Shown: positions 25,042-34,327, numbered from the stretch's first letter. The stretch: DNA of 64,000 bases from Azospirillum tabaci (GCF_014596085.1 NZ_JACCJY010000029.1:1-64000), one strand, 5' to 3'. Translations and numbers: made by a program. Notes: generated from the letters alone by a model not told the origin.

Positions 25042-26756
25042 CCCAACCCGACTCCGCTCCCTCCGTCCACCCGGTCGAGGGAGACGGCGACCTGTTCGCT
25101 CCCGAGGACGATGCGCTCTACTTCCTGCCGCTGGGCGGTTCGGGCGAGATCGGCATGAACCTCAACCTCTACCGCCATCGCGGCAAGTGGTTGATGGTGG
25201 ATCTCGGCATCTCCTTCGCGGACGACACGATGCCGGGGCTGGACGTCATCATGCCGGATCCCGCCTTCATCGCGGAGCGCCGGAACGACCTCGTGGGCAT
25301 CGTGGTGACGCACGCGCATGAGGATCACCTTGGGGCCATCCAGTATCTGTGGCCGCAGCTCCGCGTGCCCGTCTACTGCACGCCCTTCACCGCCGCCGTC
25401 CTGCGCGCCAAGCTGCACGAGCGCGGGTTGGCCGGGGTGGTGCCGGTGCACGAGGTGGCGCTGGGCAGCACCATCGAGGTTGGCCCCTTCTCCGTCGAGT
25501 ATGTGACGGTCACCCATTCTATCCCCGAGCCGAACGCCCTGGCGATCCGTACCGCCGCCGGCACGGTGCTGCACACCGGCGACTGGAAGCTCGACCCCGA
25601 GCCGCTGGTGGGACGGGCCACCGACGAGGAGCGGCTGCGCGCCATCGGCGAGGAAGGCGTGCTCGCCCTGGTCGGCGACAGCACCAACGCTCTGGTGCCC
25701 GGCAGTTCAGGGTCGGAAGGGGAGGTGCGCAAGGCGCTGACCGAGCTGATCGGGCAGTTTCCCGACGTCCGCGTCGCGGTGAGCTGCTTCGCCACCAACG
25801 TCGCGCGACTGGAGAGCATCGCCCACGCCGCGGCGGCGCACGGGCGCCACGTCGCCCTGGTCGGGCGGTCGATGTGGCGGATCAACGAGGCCGCGCGTTC
25901 CAACGGCTACCTTGCCAACGTGCCGACCTTTCTGACCGAGCACGACGCCAATTACGTACCGCGCGACAAGCTGGTGCTGGTCTGCACGGGCAGCCAGGGG
26001 GAGCCGCGCTCCGCGCTCGCCCGCATCGCGTCGGACGATCATCCCCAGGTGTCGCTGCAGCGCGGTGACGTGGTGATCTTTTCCTCCCGCGAGATTCCGG
26101 GCAACGAGCGGGACATCGGCCGCATGCAGAACCTGCTGGTCGGGCAGGGCATCCGCATTGTCACCGCCGACGAGGCACCGGTCCATGTGTCCGGCCACCC
26201 GGCGCAGGACGAGTTGCTCCGCATGTACCAGTGGGTGCGTCCGCGCATCGCCGTGCCGGTTCATGGAGAGCAGCGCCACCAGCTGGAGCACGCCAAGCTG
26301 GCCCGCGCCTGTCAAGTGCCGGAAGCTCTGGTTCCCGCCAACGGCGACCTGATCCGGCTGGCGTTCGACGCTCCGCCGCGGGTGGTGGCCCAGGTTCGGG
26401 CCGGCCGCATGGCACTGGACGGCAAGCGGCTGATCCAGCTCGACACCGGGCTGATGCGGGCGCGCCACCGGATGGTTCACAACGGCGCCGCCGTGGTCAC
26501 GCTGGTGATGAACGGCAAGGGCGAGCTGGTGACCGCGCCGCAGATCGCGGTGATGGGGTTGCTGGACGACTCGGCGGATCGCGACATGCTGCTCGACGTG
26601 GTTGACGCTGTGCGCGAGGCCGTTGCCGAGATGCCGAAGTCGGCGCGCGCCGACGACGAACAGGTGCGCGCCGCCGCGCGGATCGCCGTCCGCCGCTGCT
26701 TCAACGCGACCCACGGCAAGAAGCCGGTGACGGACGTGCACCTGGTCCGTGTATAA
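25038..26756 (+). CDS. rnj: Ribonuclease J
   Basis: 572 residues, metallo-beta-lactamase/beta-CASP ribonuclease with expected endonuclease and 5'-3' exonuclease activity in mRNA and rRNA maturation. The metal motif HAHEDH is at residues 92-97; LGGSGEIGMN near the N terminus, GDSTNAL, and the beta-CASP motif region ending SGHPAQDE are all present, and the C-terminal domain is of usual length. The start overlaps the coaX stop. Alphaproteobacteria commonly have this gene beside coaX. Confidence 0.95.
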   Translation: MTQPDSAPSVHPVEGDGDLFAPEDDALYFLPLGGSGEIGMNLNLYRHRGKWLMVDLGISFADDTMPGLDVIMPDPAFIAERRNDLVGIVVTHAHEDHLGAIQYLWPQLRVPVYCTPFTAAVLRAKLHERGLAGVVPVHEVALGSTIEVGPFSVEYVTVTHSIPEPNALAIRTAAGTVLHTGDWKLDPEPLVGRATDEERLRAIGEEGVLALVGDSTNALVPGSSGSEGEVRKALTELIGQFPDVRVAVSCFATNVARLESIAHAAAAHGRHVALVGRSMWRINEAARSNGYLANVPTFLTEHDANYVPRDKLVLVCTGSQGEPRSALARIASDDHPQVSLQRGDVVIFSSREIPGNERDIGRMQNLLVGQGIRIVTADEAPVHVSGHPAQDELLRMYQWVRPRIAVPVHGEQRHQLEHAKLARACQVPEALVPANGDLIRLAFDAPPRVVAQVRAGRMALDGKRLIQLDTGLMRARHRMVHNGAAVVTLVMNGKGELVTAPQIAVMGLLDDSADRDMLLDVVDAVREAVAEMPKSARADDEQVRAAARIAVRRCFNATHGKKPVTDVHLVRV

Positions 26757-26789
26757 GCGTTTCCGACTTTACGCCTTTCGGGAGGACCC

Positions 26790-27194
26790 ATGATCGGGAA
26801 GCTGAACCACGTCGCCATCGTTGTGCCGGATCTGACGGCGGCGACGGCGCTCTACCGCGACACGCTGGGCGCCGCGGTGTCGCAGCCGGTGGACCTGCCG
26901 CCGCACGGAGTCACCGTCGTCTTCGTCACGCTGCCCAACACGAAGATCGAACTGCTGCATCCCTTCGGCGAGAAGTCGCCGATCGCCGGCTTTCTGGAGA
27001 AGAACCCGTCCGGCGGCATCCACCACATCTGCTACGAGGTGGACGACATCCTGGCCGCCCGCGACCGGATGAAGGCGCAGGGCGCCCGCGTGCTGGGCGA
27101 CGGAGAGCCGAAGATCGGCGCCCATGACAAGCCGGTGCTGTTCCTGCACCCCAAGGACTTCTGCGGGACCTTGGTCGAGCTGGAGCAGGCCTGA
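26790..27194 (+). CDS. mce: Methylmalonyl-CoA epimerase
   Basis: 134 residues, vicinal-oxygen-chelate fold. It interconverts (R)- and (S)-methylmalonyl-CoA in propionyl-CoA metabolism. Metal-ligand candidates are His7 (LNHVAIVV), His in GIHHICYEV (78-79) and Glu130 (LVELEQ). GGGAGGACC precedes the ATG. The spacing of 33 bp from the RNase J gene suggests the same transcript. Confidence 0.92.
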   Translation: MIGKLNHVAIVVPDLTAATALYRDTLGAAVSQPVDLPPHGVTVVFVTLPNTKIELLHPFGEKSPIAGFLEKNPSGGIHHICYEVDDILAARDRMKAQGARVLGDGEPKIGAHDKPVLFLHPKDFCGTLVELEQA

Positions 27195-27224
27195 GTCGCA
27201 AAAGGCTAGGACCGGAGGCATGCG

Positions 27225-27473
27225 ATGGGTTGGGTGACGGGCATCAGCGTCTATGTGGTCGTCTGGTGGGTGGTGCTGTTCGCGGTGCTGCCCTGGGGCG
27301 TGCGCACTCCGGCCCAGCCCGAGCCGGGCATGGCGAGCAGCGCCCCGGAACGCCCGCGCATCCTCCTGAAATTCGCCGCCACGACGCTGGTCGCGGCGGT
27401 GGTGTGGCTGGTCATCTTCGCCATCGTGCAGTCGGACCTGATCTCCTTCCGCGAGATGGCCAAGCCGCACTGA
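27225..27473 (+). CDS. DUF1467 family membrane protein
   Basis: 82 residues with two membrane helices and the family pattern VVWWVVLFAVLPWGVRTP after the first helix, then AAVVWLVIFAIVQSDLISF. Function unknown. In alphaproteobacteria this small gene regularly sits between mce and proS, and it does so here with extra genes inserted after it. Confidence 0.88.
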   Translation: MGWVTGISVYVVVWWVVLFAVLPWGVRTPAQPEPGMASSAPERPRILLKFAATTLVAAVVWLVIFAIVQSDLISFREMAKPH

Positions 27474-27495
27474 TGCCCCTGGACGGAGCTTTCGC

Positions 27496-28095
27496 GTGAG
27501 CCTGACCTACTGCGACGCGGCGCCCGGCCACGCGCATCACGGCCCCTACCACGACACCGAGTACGGGTTTCCCAGCGCCGACGACCGGGTGCTGTTCGAG
27601 AGGCTGGTGCTGGAGATCAACCAGGCGGGCCTCTCCTGGCTGACCATCCTGAAGAAGCGCGAGGCCTTTCGCGCCGCCTTCGAGGGCTTCGACATCGACC
27701 GCGTCGCGGCCTATGGCGAGGCGGAGCGGGAACGGCTGCTCGCCGACCCCGGAATCATCCGCAACCGGCTCAAAATCGACGCCGTCATCGAGAACGCGCG
27801 GCGGATCGTGGCCTTGCGCGACGCGTACGGGTCCTTCGAGGGCTGGCTGCGCGCCCATCACCCGTTGAGCAAGGCGGACTGGGTCCGGCTGTTCAAGCGC
27901 AGCTTCCGCTTCACCGGTGGCGAGATCACCGGTGAATTTCTGATGAGTCTCGGCTACCTGCCGGGCGCGCATCAAGCCCGTTGCCCGGTCTGGTCCGAAG
28001 TTGCCGCGCTCGATCCGCCCTGGATGGCCGCCGTTCGGCAGGGCTTTGCAGGATACGACGCCCATAAATCGGGCATAGTTCAGCCTATGACGTAA
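27496..28095 (+). CDS. tag: DNA-3-methyladenine glycosylase I
   Basis: 199 residues. Removes 3-methyladenine from alkylated DNA as the first step of base excision repair. The zinc-binding Cys and His residues of the family are recognisable: Cys6 (TYCDAAPGH), N-terminal His residues and HQARCPVW near the C terminus. EYGFPSADDRVLFERLVLEI is the family start, with GLSWLTILKKREAFR following. No ada-like partner is close. It starts 22 bp after the DUF1467 gene. Confidence 0.92.
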   Translation: MSLTYCDAAPGHAHHGPYHDTEYGFPSADDRVLFERLVLEINQAGLSWLTILKKREAFRAAFEGFDIDRVAAYGEAERERLLADPGIIRNRLKIDAVIENARRIVALRDAYGSFEGWLRAHHPLSKADWVRLFKRSFRFTGGEITGEFLMSLGYLPGAHQARCPVWSEVAALDPPWMAAVRQGFAGYDAHKSGIVQPMT

Positions 28096-28200
28096 TCAAC
28101 CGCCTATGTCTTGGGCGAGAACAAAGAATTATTCGATGACGACTTGGTTTAGTCCAAATTCTGCCTTGTCATCGGGTGGGCTCGGGTTCAATGTACTTTG

Positions 28201-28295
28201 TGTGACGAGAGGGGTTCTTCCCTCTTTTCCGACGCCTGGTGGCGATTCCTCCCTAAACCTCGGGCCGCGCCGCGATCGCCGCGCGGTCCTTTTTT
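28201..28295 (+). ncRNA. Candidate small RNA with anti-Shine-Dalgarno motif (suhB/mmgR-like)
   Basis: The gap 28096-28508 has no convincing gene. It contains, in order: a possible promoter (TTGTCA 28166-28171, CAATGT 28189-28194, 17-bp spacer); hairpin AGAGGG/CCCTCT (28208-28225); hairpin CGCC/GGCG (28233-28244); an exposed ATTCCTCCCTAAACC (anti-Shine-Dalgarno UCCUCCC at 28247-28253); and a strong terminator. A UUUCCUCCCU-like segment between a hairpin and a terminator is, as I recall, the hallmark of the alphaproteobacterial suhB/mmgR (alpha-r8) family. The family assignment is from memory and inference; a structured, terminated transcript is what the sequence supports. Confidence 0.5.
28262..28295 (+). 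terminator. Strong Rho-independent terminator
   Basis: GGGCCGCGC (28262-28270) pairs with GCGCGGTCC (28281-28289, one G-U) across a ten-base loop, followed by six T (28290-28295). It ends the putative small RNA and could also stop read-through from tag. Confidence 0.85.
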
Positions 28296-28508
28296 CGCCT
28301 CCGTCCGGTCACGATGCCCGCGCCGGCGTTTGTCCGTAGGCAGACGGAGCGTTGTGCTTCGGTACAGAATGAATTAACCCTTTATCGGCTATAGCTGATC
28401 CACTGTGCAGGAAGCGGGCAAGCGTCCGTTCCGACTTTGGATTCAAGCGCGTCGGCATTCGCAGCCGGGATTGCGACCGTCAGCGGGGAGAACGATGTCG
28501 AGGCGCCG

Positions 28509-29393
28509 ATGACCGCGGGTGATAATGAGAAATTCGAGCAGTTCGCGGCCATCCTGACCACCGAACTGCTCGACCGTACCCGCAAAAGTCTTGAACTGCT
28601 GACCCCCGAAGAGCAGCCGGCGGCCAAGCTCCCCTTTGCCTTGACCCCATCCTTTCAGGAAATCTACGCCGAGCTGGTGCGGGTCGGAATCTTCCCGGTG
28701 CTGCTCAGCCGCCGGCCGGTGCGGGCGATCGTTGGCGACGTGGATTGGCCGCGGGACGGGCGCGACTATTTGCTGACCGTCCTCGACGACCGCTCCAACG
28801 CCGTCTTCACCGCCTGGGATTACGCCTGGGATGCGTTGTGGGACGAGCGGAAGGTGGGTGCCGACAGCGGCTCCTCGGCGCCGGCCAAGAAGAAGGGGTT
28901 CTTCGCCTCGCTGTTCGGGCGGAAGGCGGACAAGCCGGAAAGGAAGACCAGCGAGCAGGGCGCGGAGGGCGACGTCATGGCCGGTCTCTACACCATGCTG
29001 AACGAGCAGGCGGAGCGGCGGGGATACCTGCCGTTGTTCCATGACGACATCAAGGTGCTGAAGGGGCTGATCCGCGTCAAGCCGGCGCGCATCTTCCAGG
29101 CATGGAAGGAGATCAACCAGTACCATCACCAGGAATTCTACCTGTCGGGCCAGGACCAGGCCAAGCCGGGGGTGACGTCGGACTGCCTGCAGAAATGGCA
29201 TTACAACCTGCCGGACCGGATCGGCGAATTCCTGGTGCTGAAGGCGGCCGTGGATATGGAGTTCGTCAACAAGCCCTTTCTAGGCAAGTACATCCGGCAG
29301 TCTGCCCGCACCCAGGAAGAGGCCGAGAAGGGCATGCCCTATCTCGCCACCTACTGGAAGTCCATGAAGCAATCCGCCGCCGCCCAAGGCTGA
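28509..29393 (+). CDS. Conserved-looking hypothetical protein
   Basis: About 294 residues from ATG 28509; a TTG at 28437 is in frame but poor. Soluble, with no signal peptide. A charged low-complexity linker (KKKGFFASLFGRKADKPERK) splits it into an N-terminal part of about 130 residues and a C-terminal part of about 150 residues rich in aromatic and basic residues. No family recognised. It is followed after eight bases by a secreted protein gene, so the two may form an operon. Confidence 0.75.
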   Translation: MTAGDNEKFEQFAAILTTELLDRTRKSLELLTPEEQPAAKLPFALTPSFQEIYAELVRVGIFPVLLSRRPVRAIVGDVDWPRDGRDYLLTVLDDRSNAVFTAWDYAWDALWDERKVGADSGSSAPAKKKGFFASLFGRKADKPERKTSEQGAEGDVMAGLYTMLNEQAERRGYLPLFHDDIKVLKGLIRVKPARIFQAWKEINQYHHQEFYLSGQDQAKPGVTSDCLQKWHYNLPDRIGEFLVLKAAVDMEFVNKPFLGKYIRQSARTQEEAEKGMPYLATYWKSMKQSAAAQG

Positions 29394-29401
29394 GGTCGTC
29401 C

Positions 29402-29803
29402 ATGATCCACCGCTCCATCCTGCTCCTCGCCGCCCCCCTGCTGGCGCTGTCCGGTGGGGCGGCGGCGCAGCCGATCGACCTGTCCGCCTGCCGGTTCCTG
29501 ACGGCCCACCGTCCAGCGGCCGGGGTTGAGTACACGCCGGGCGTGGACGTGAACGGCAAGGCGGTGGCCCCCGCCGACCTGCCGGGCTCGGCGGGGGCCG
29601 CGCCGCCGCTGGAGCGGTTCGACATCCCGGTGACCGTGGGTTTCGCCCGCCGCATGGGCTTTCCGGTGCCGCAGGGTGCTGCGGCGCTGGGTGTCGAGGT
29701 CGGCTATCTGACCTGGTACGCCAACCGGCTCTACTTCAACGGCCAGCCCATCGGCGCGCCGAGCGAGGCCGAGGTCTACGCCTATTGCCGCACCGTCCGA
29801 TAG
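29402..29803 (+). CDS. Small secreted hypothetical protein
   Basis: 133 residues with a clear signal peptide (MIHRSILLLAAPLLALSGGA, cleavage near AAAQ at about 22). The mature part has two Cys residues (SACRF and AYCRT) that could form a disulfide. No known domain. Likely periplasmic. It follows the gene at 28509-29393 closely and precedes proS by 124 bp. Confidence 0.75.
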   Translation: MIHRSILLLAAPLLALSGGAAAQPIDLSACRFLTAHRPAAGVEYTPGVDVNGKAVAPADLPGSAGAAPPLERFDIPVTVGFARRMGFPVPQGAAALGVEVGYLTWYANRLYFNGQPIGAPSEAEVYAYCRTVR

Positions 29804-29927
29804 GCCGATCCGTCCCTCGCGGCACGCCGTGACGATGGACAAGCGCGCGGTGGCTTCCTAAAGTCGCTCTCCCTGTTGCGGCCCGGCGCACCGCCGGACG
29901 AATCCCCTCGAAACCGAGAGCAGAGCC

Positions 29928-31241
29928 ATGCGGCTGTCCACCTTCTTCCTGCCGACCCTCAAGGAGACCCCGACCGAGGCGCAGATCGTCTCGCACCGCC
30001 TGATGCTGCGGGCCGGGATGATCCGCCAGACCAGCGCCGGCATCTACGCCTGGCTGCCGCTGGGCCACCGGGTCCTGAAGAAGATCGAGCAGATCGTCCG
30101 CGAGGAGCAGGACGCCGCCGGCGCCCAGGAACTGCTGATGCCGACCATCCAGTCGGCGGAGCTGTGGAAGGAAAGCGGCCGCTACGACGATTACGGCAAG
30201 GAGATGCTGCGCATCACCGACCGTCACGACCGTGAGATGCTGTTCGGTCCCACGAACGAGGAGATGATCACCGACATCTTCCGCGCCTTCGTGAAGAGCT
30301 ACCGCCAGCTTCCGCTGAACCTCTACCACATCCAGTGGAAGTTCCGGGACGAGATCCGCCCCCGCTTCGGCGTGATGCGCGGCCGCGAGTTCCTGATGAA
30401 GGACGCCTACAGCTTCGACATCGATGCGGCCAGCGCCCGGCGCTCCTACCAGAAGATGTTCCTGGCCTATCTGCGCACCTTCGCCCGCATGGGGCTGAAG
30501 GCCATCCCGATGCGCGCCGACACCGGCCCCATCGGCGGCGATCTGAGCCACGAATTCATCATCCTGGCCGAGACCGGCGAGAGCGGCGTCTTCTGCCACA
30601 AGGACTGGCTGACCCTGGACGTGCTGCAGAACGCGCCGGGCTTCGACGAGGACCTGCAGCCCTTCTTCGACACCTACACCTCGATCTACGCCGCGACCGA
30701 CGAAAAGCACGAGCCCGGCAACTGCCCGGTTCCGGAGTCGGATCTGGTCTCGGCCCGCGGCATCGAGGTCGGCCACATCTTCAACTTCGGCACCAAGTAT
30801 TCGAAGCCGATGAACGCCGTCGTCGCCGGTCCGGGCGGCGAGCCGGTTCCGGTGGAGATGGGGTCCTACGGCATCGGCGTGTCGCGCCTGATGGGCGCCA
30901 TCATCGAGGCCAGCCACGACGACAACGGCATCATCTGGCCGGATTCCGTGGCGCCCTTCAACGTCGGGCTCGTCAACCTCAAGGTCGGCGACGCCGAGAC
31001 CGACCGCGTCTGCCAGGAGCTGTACTACAAGCTCCGCGCCAACGGGCTGGACGTGCTGTACGACGACCGCGACGAGCGTCCGGGCGTGAAGTTCGCCGAC
31101 ATGGACCTGATCGGCCTGCCGTGGCAGCTCGTCGTCGGGCCGCGCGGCCTGAAGAACGGCGTGGTCGAACTGAAGCGCCGCGCCACCGGCGAGAAGCAGG
31201 AGCTGTCGGTGGACAGCGCGCTGGAGAAGCTCTCGGCGTAA
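29928..31241 (+). CDS. proS: Proline-tRNA ligase
   Basis: 437 residues, class II synthetase that charges tRNA-Pro. Motif 1 region MIRQTSAGIYAWLPLGHRVL, motif 2 FRDEIRPRFGVMRGREF and motif 3 GSYGIGVSRLMGA are all present, with the anticodon-binding domain at the C terminus. It is about 130 residues shorter than the Escherichia coli enzyme because the editing insertion is missing, as is normal in alphaproteobacteria. Confidence 0.96.
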   Translation: MRLSTFFLPTLKETPTEAQIVSHRLMLRAGMIRQTSAGIYAWLPLGHRVLKKIEQIVREEQDAAGAQELLMPTIQSAELWKESGRYDDYGKEMLRITDRHDREMLFGPTNEEMITDIFRAFVKSYRQLPLNLYHIQWKFRDEIRPRFGVMRGREFLMKDAYSFDIDAASARRSYQKMFLAYLRTFARMGLKAIPMRADTGPIGGDLSHEFIILAETGESGVFCHKDWLTLDVLQNAPGFDEDLQPFFDTYTSIYAATDEKHEPGNCPVPESDLVSARGIEVGHIFNFGTKYSKPMNAVVAGPGGEPVPVEMGSYGIGVSRLMGAIIEASHDDNGIIWPDSVAPFNVGLVNLKVGDAETDRVCQELYYKLRANGLDVLYDDRDERPGVKFADMDLIGLPWQLVVGPRGLKNGVVELKRRATGEKQELSVDSALEKLSA

Positions 31242-31392
31242 CACCGTGGGGCAGGGGAGCGGGAGCCTTGGAAGGTCGCCCTTTTCCTGCCACGGTTAAG
31301 CACTTATGTTGCGGGGCGGCGGACTGGTTGCGGTCCGCCGCCTTTGCTTTTGCCGGGCCTCTATCGCCCGCCCTTCGCTCATCGGGAGCCGC

Positions 31393-32640
31393 ATGATCTT
31401 CTCCGCCTTCGAACGCATGGTCGCGATGCGCTATCTGCGGGCGCGCCGCCAGGAAGGGTTCATTTCGGTCATCGCGGGATTCTCGCTGCTGGGCATCGCG
31501 CTCGGCGTGGCGACGCTGATCATCGTGATGTCGGTGATGAACGGCTTCCGGGCGGAGCTTCTGGGCCGCGTGCTCGGCCTGAACGGCCATCTCAACGTCT
31601 ACAGCGTCCGCGGTGGCCCCTTGCCCGACTACGACCCGCTGGTGCAGCGGCTCCAGGGCGTGCCCGGCGTGGTCGGGGTGACGCCGACGGTCGAGGGGCA
31701 GGCGCTGGTCTCGGTGCGCGGGGTCGCCTCCGGCGCGGTGGTGCGCGGGGTGCGGCCGGAGGATTTCCGGGTGCGGCCGACGCTGTCGCGCAACATCGTG
31801 CGCGGCACGGCGGAGGCGTTCGGTGACGACAACATCGCCATCGGCCTCCGCATGGCGCAGCGGCTGGGTCTGGCGGTCGGCGACCAGCTCACCCTGATCG
31901 CGCCGCAGGGCAACGTCACCGCCTTCGGCACCGTGCCGCGGATGCGCAGCTTCACCATCGGCGCGGTGTTCGACGTCGGCATGTTCGAATACGACAACAG
32001 CTTCATCTTCCTGCCCCTGCCGGAGGCCCAGGCTTTCTTCCGCACGGGCGAGGCGGTGACCTCGCTGGAGGTCTTCGTCAGCGACCCGACCCAGATCCGG
32101 GCGGCGCGCGACGCCATCCAGTCGGCGGTGGCCGGGATTGGGCGGGTGGTCGACTGGCAGCAGTCCAACGCCAGCTTCTTCACGGCGCTCCAGGTCGAGC
32201 GCAACGTGATGTTCCTGATCCTGTCGCTGATCATCACGGTGGCCGCCTTCAACATCATCTCCAGCCTGATCATGCTGGTGAAGGACAAGGGGCGGGACAT
32301 CGCCATCCTGCGCACCATGGGCGCCACCCGCGGCATGATCATGCGCATCTTCTTCCTGTCCGGCGCCTCGGTGGGGGTGGCGGGAACGCTGGTGGGCGTG
32401 GCCCTGGGCGTGTCCTTCGCCCTGAACATCGAGACGATCCGCCAGGGCATCCAGGCGCTGACCGGAACCAACCTGTTCAACGCCGAGATCTATTTCCTGT
32501 CGCAACTGCCGGCGAAGATCGACTGGTCGGAGGTGGTCCAGGTCACCCTGATGGCGCTGGGCCTGTCCTTCGCCGCCACCGTCTACCCGTCCTGGCGGGC
32601 GGCCCGTCTCGATCCGGTGGAGGCGCTTCGCTATGAGTGA
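31393..32640 (+). CDS. lolC: Lipoprotein-releasing ABC transporter permease
   Basis: 415 residues of the LolC/LolE family, which extracts outer-membrane lipoproteins from the inner membrane for LolA. One N-terminal helix (FISVIAGFSLLGIALGVATL), a large periplasmic domain of about 200 residues, then three C-terminal helices, the FtsX-type layout. In alphaproteobacteria a single hybrid permease (LolF) usually serves as a homodimer, and no second permease gene is seen here. ATG 31393 has CGGGAG upstream; earlier in-frame starts lack support. Overlaps lolD by eight bases. Confidence 0.94.
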   Translation: MIFSAFERMVAMRYLRARRQEGFISVIAGFSLLGIALGVATLIIVMSVMNGFRAELLGRVLGLNGHLNVYSVRGGPLPDYDPLVQRLQGVPGVVGVTPTVEGQALVSVRGVASGAVVRGVRPEDFRVRPTLSRNIVRGTAEAFGDDNIAIGLRMAQRLGLAVGDQLTLIAPQGNVTAFGTVPRMRSFTIGAVFDVGMFEYDNSFIFLPLPEAQAFFRTGEAVTSLEVFVSDPTQIRAARDAIQSAVAGIGRVVDWQQSNASFFTALQVERNVMFLILSLIITVAAFNIISSLIMLVKDKGRDIAILRTMGATRGMIMRIFFLSGASVGVAGTLVGVALGVSFALNIETIRQGIQALTGTNLFNAEIYFLSQLPAKIDWSEVVQVTLMALGLSFAATVYPSWRAARLDPVEALRYE

Positions 32641-33322
32641 GCCGATGCTGGAACTGTCGGGGATCGTCCGCACCTTCGAGCAGGCGGGGACGGAGCTTCA
32701 GGTGCTGCGCGGGGCGGAGCTGACCGTCCATGCCGGCGAGTTGGTCGCTCTGGTCGGTCCGTCGGGCGCCGGCAAATCGACCCTTCTGCACATCGCCGGC
32801 CTGCTGGAGCGGCCGACGGCGGGAACCGTGCGGATCGCCGGGACCGACGTGTCCGCCCTGGACGACGGGAAGCGGACGGAGGTGCGCCGCCGCTCGGTCG
32901 GCTTCGTCTACCAGTTCCATCACCTGCTGCCGGAATTCTCCGCTCTGGAGAACATCGTGCTGCCGCAGATGATCAACGGCGTGCCGAAGCGCACCGCCCG
33001 CGAGCGCGCCCTGGAACTGCTGCGCATGGTCGGTCTGGAACCGCGCGCTGGCCACCGTCCGGCCCGCCTGTCGGGCGGCGAGCAGCAGCGGGTCGCCATC
33101 GCCCGCGCGCTGGCCAACGGGCCGGGCCTGCTGATCGCCGACGAACCGACGGGCAACCTCGACCCGCACACGGCGGAGGGGGTCTTCGCCATGCTGACTT
33201 CCATCGTCCGACAGGCCCGCGTCGGCGCACTGATCGCCACCCACAACCTGGAGCTTGCGAACCGCATGGACCGGGTGTTGGAAATGAGCGAAGGGGTCCT
33301 TGTGGAGCATGCGAGGGTCTGA
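32633..33322 (+). CDS. lolD: Lipoprotein-releasing ABC transporter ATP-binding protein
   Basis: 229 residues, MacB/LolD-type ATPase. Walker A GPSGAGKST (42-50), signature LSGGEQQR (146-153), Walker B LLIADEP (167-173) and H-loop His204 are intact. It powers lipoprotein release together with the preceding permease, to which it is coupled by overlapping translation. Confidence 0.96.
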   Translation: MSEPMLELSGIVRTFEQAGTELQVLRGAELTVHAGELVALVGPSGAGKSTLLHIAGLLERPTAGTVRIAGTDVSALDDGKRTEVRRRSVGFVYQFHHLLPEFSALENIVLPQMINGVPKRTARERALELLRMVGLEPRAGHRPARLSGGEQQRVAIARALANGPGLLIADEPTGNLDPHTAEGVFAMLTSIVRQARVGALIATHNLELANRMDRVLEMSEGVLVEHARV

Positions 33323-33341
33323 TCGGCCTCATGGCACGGCC

Positions 33342-33378
33342 GCGCAACCGGCCGAACCGCGCAACCGGCCGAACCGCG
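33342..33378. repeat. Tandem 17-bp repeat
   Basis: GCGCAACCGGCCGAACC occurs twice without change (33342-33358, 33359-33375) plus three bases of a third copy, in the gap after lolD. Confidence 0.85.
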
Positions 33379-33465
33379 TAAGAGTGGCATCGCCGTTCGG
33401 CGGATTGGTGATCGGAGCGTCCTGGGGCAGACTTCGCGCAACCCAACAAGGAGGGACCGGAGTCC

Positions 33466-34323
33466 ATGGATCAGAAGATCATCGATTTGTACGACGAGTA
33501 CACCCATCGGCCGCTGCCGCGCCGCGTCTTTCTGGAGCGGCTGGCGGTGCTGGCGGGCAGCGCGGCGGCCATTCCGGCGATCCTCTCCCAGATCGAGCCG
33601 AATTACGCCCTGGCCGCCGAGGTTCCGCAGGATGACAGCCGAATCGCCACGGACCGCGTCACCTTCCAGGGCGCGACCGGCGACGTTCATGCCTATCGCG
33701 CGCGCCCGAAGCTGGCCGAGCAGGCGCCGTCGGTGGTGGTGGTCCACGAGAACCGCGGCCTGAACCCCTACATCGAGGACGTGACGCGGCGGCTGGCGGT
33801 GGCCGGCTTCGTCGCGATGGCCCCGGATCTGTTGTCCCCGCTCGGCGGCACGCCGCAGGACCCCGACCGTGCCCGCGAGATGATCGGTCAGCTCGACCCC
33901 GACAAGGCGGTGAACAACCTGATCGCGTCGATGAGCGATCTCATGGCCTACCGCTACTCCAACGCCAAGGTGGGGGCCATCGGCTTCTGCTGGGGCGGCG
34001 GCATGACCAACCGGTTGGCCATCAAGACGCCGGACCTCAAAGCGGGCGTCGTCTTCTACGGTCCGTCGCCCGACCCGGCGCTGGTCACCACCATTAAGGC
34101 GCCGCTTCTGCTCCATTACGCCGGGTTGGACAACAACGTGAACGCCAAGGTCCCGGCCTATGAGGAGGCCCTGAAGCAGGGTGGCAAGTCCTACGAACTC
34201 TTCATGTACGAGAACGTGAACCACGCCTTCCACAACAATACCTCGGCGGAGCGTTTCAACAAGGAAGCGGCGGACCTCGCCTGGGGCCGGTCCGTGGAGT
34301 TCCTGAAGAAGAACCTGACCTGA
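33466..34323 (+). CDS. Dienelactone hydrolase family protein, probably exported
   Basis: 285 residues, alpha/beta hydrolase. The catalytic triad can be read as Cys175 (GFCWGG), Asp222 (AGLDNN) and His253 (NHAFHN), and the start of the fold carries VVVVHENRGLNPYIEDV. The N-terminal 50 residues hold RRVFLERLAVLAGSAAAIPA, a twin-arginine-like start plus hydrophobic stretch, suggesting Tat export to the periplasm. The substrate is unknown: carboxymethylenebutenolidases act on dienelactone, but many homologues do not. It converges on the exporter gene with four bases between. Confidence 0.9.
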   Translation: MDQKIIDLYDEYTHRPLPRRVFLERLAVLAGSAAAIPAILSQIEPNYALAAEVPQDDSRIATDRVTFQGATGDVHAYRARPKLAEQAPSVVVVHENRGLNPYIEDVTRRLAVAGFVAMAPDLLSPLGGTPQDPDRAREMIGQLDPDKAVNNLIASMSDLMAYRYSNAKVGAIGFCWGGGMTNRLAIKTPDLKAGVVFYGPSPDPALVTTIKAPLLLHYAGLDNNVNAKVPAYEEALKQGGKSYELFMYENVNHAFHNNTSAERFNKEAADLAWGRSVEFLKKNLT

Positions 34324-34327
34324 CCGG

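Noticed and set aside
28106..28339. A 77-codon plus-strand frame downstream of tag
   Set aside because: It would run through the strong terminator and the small-RNA-like hairpins and has no ribosome site or family resemblance.
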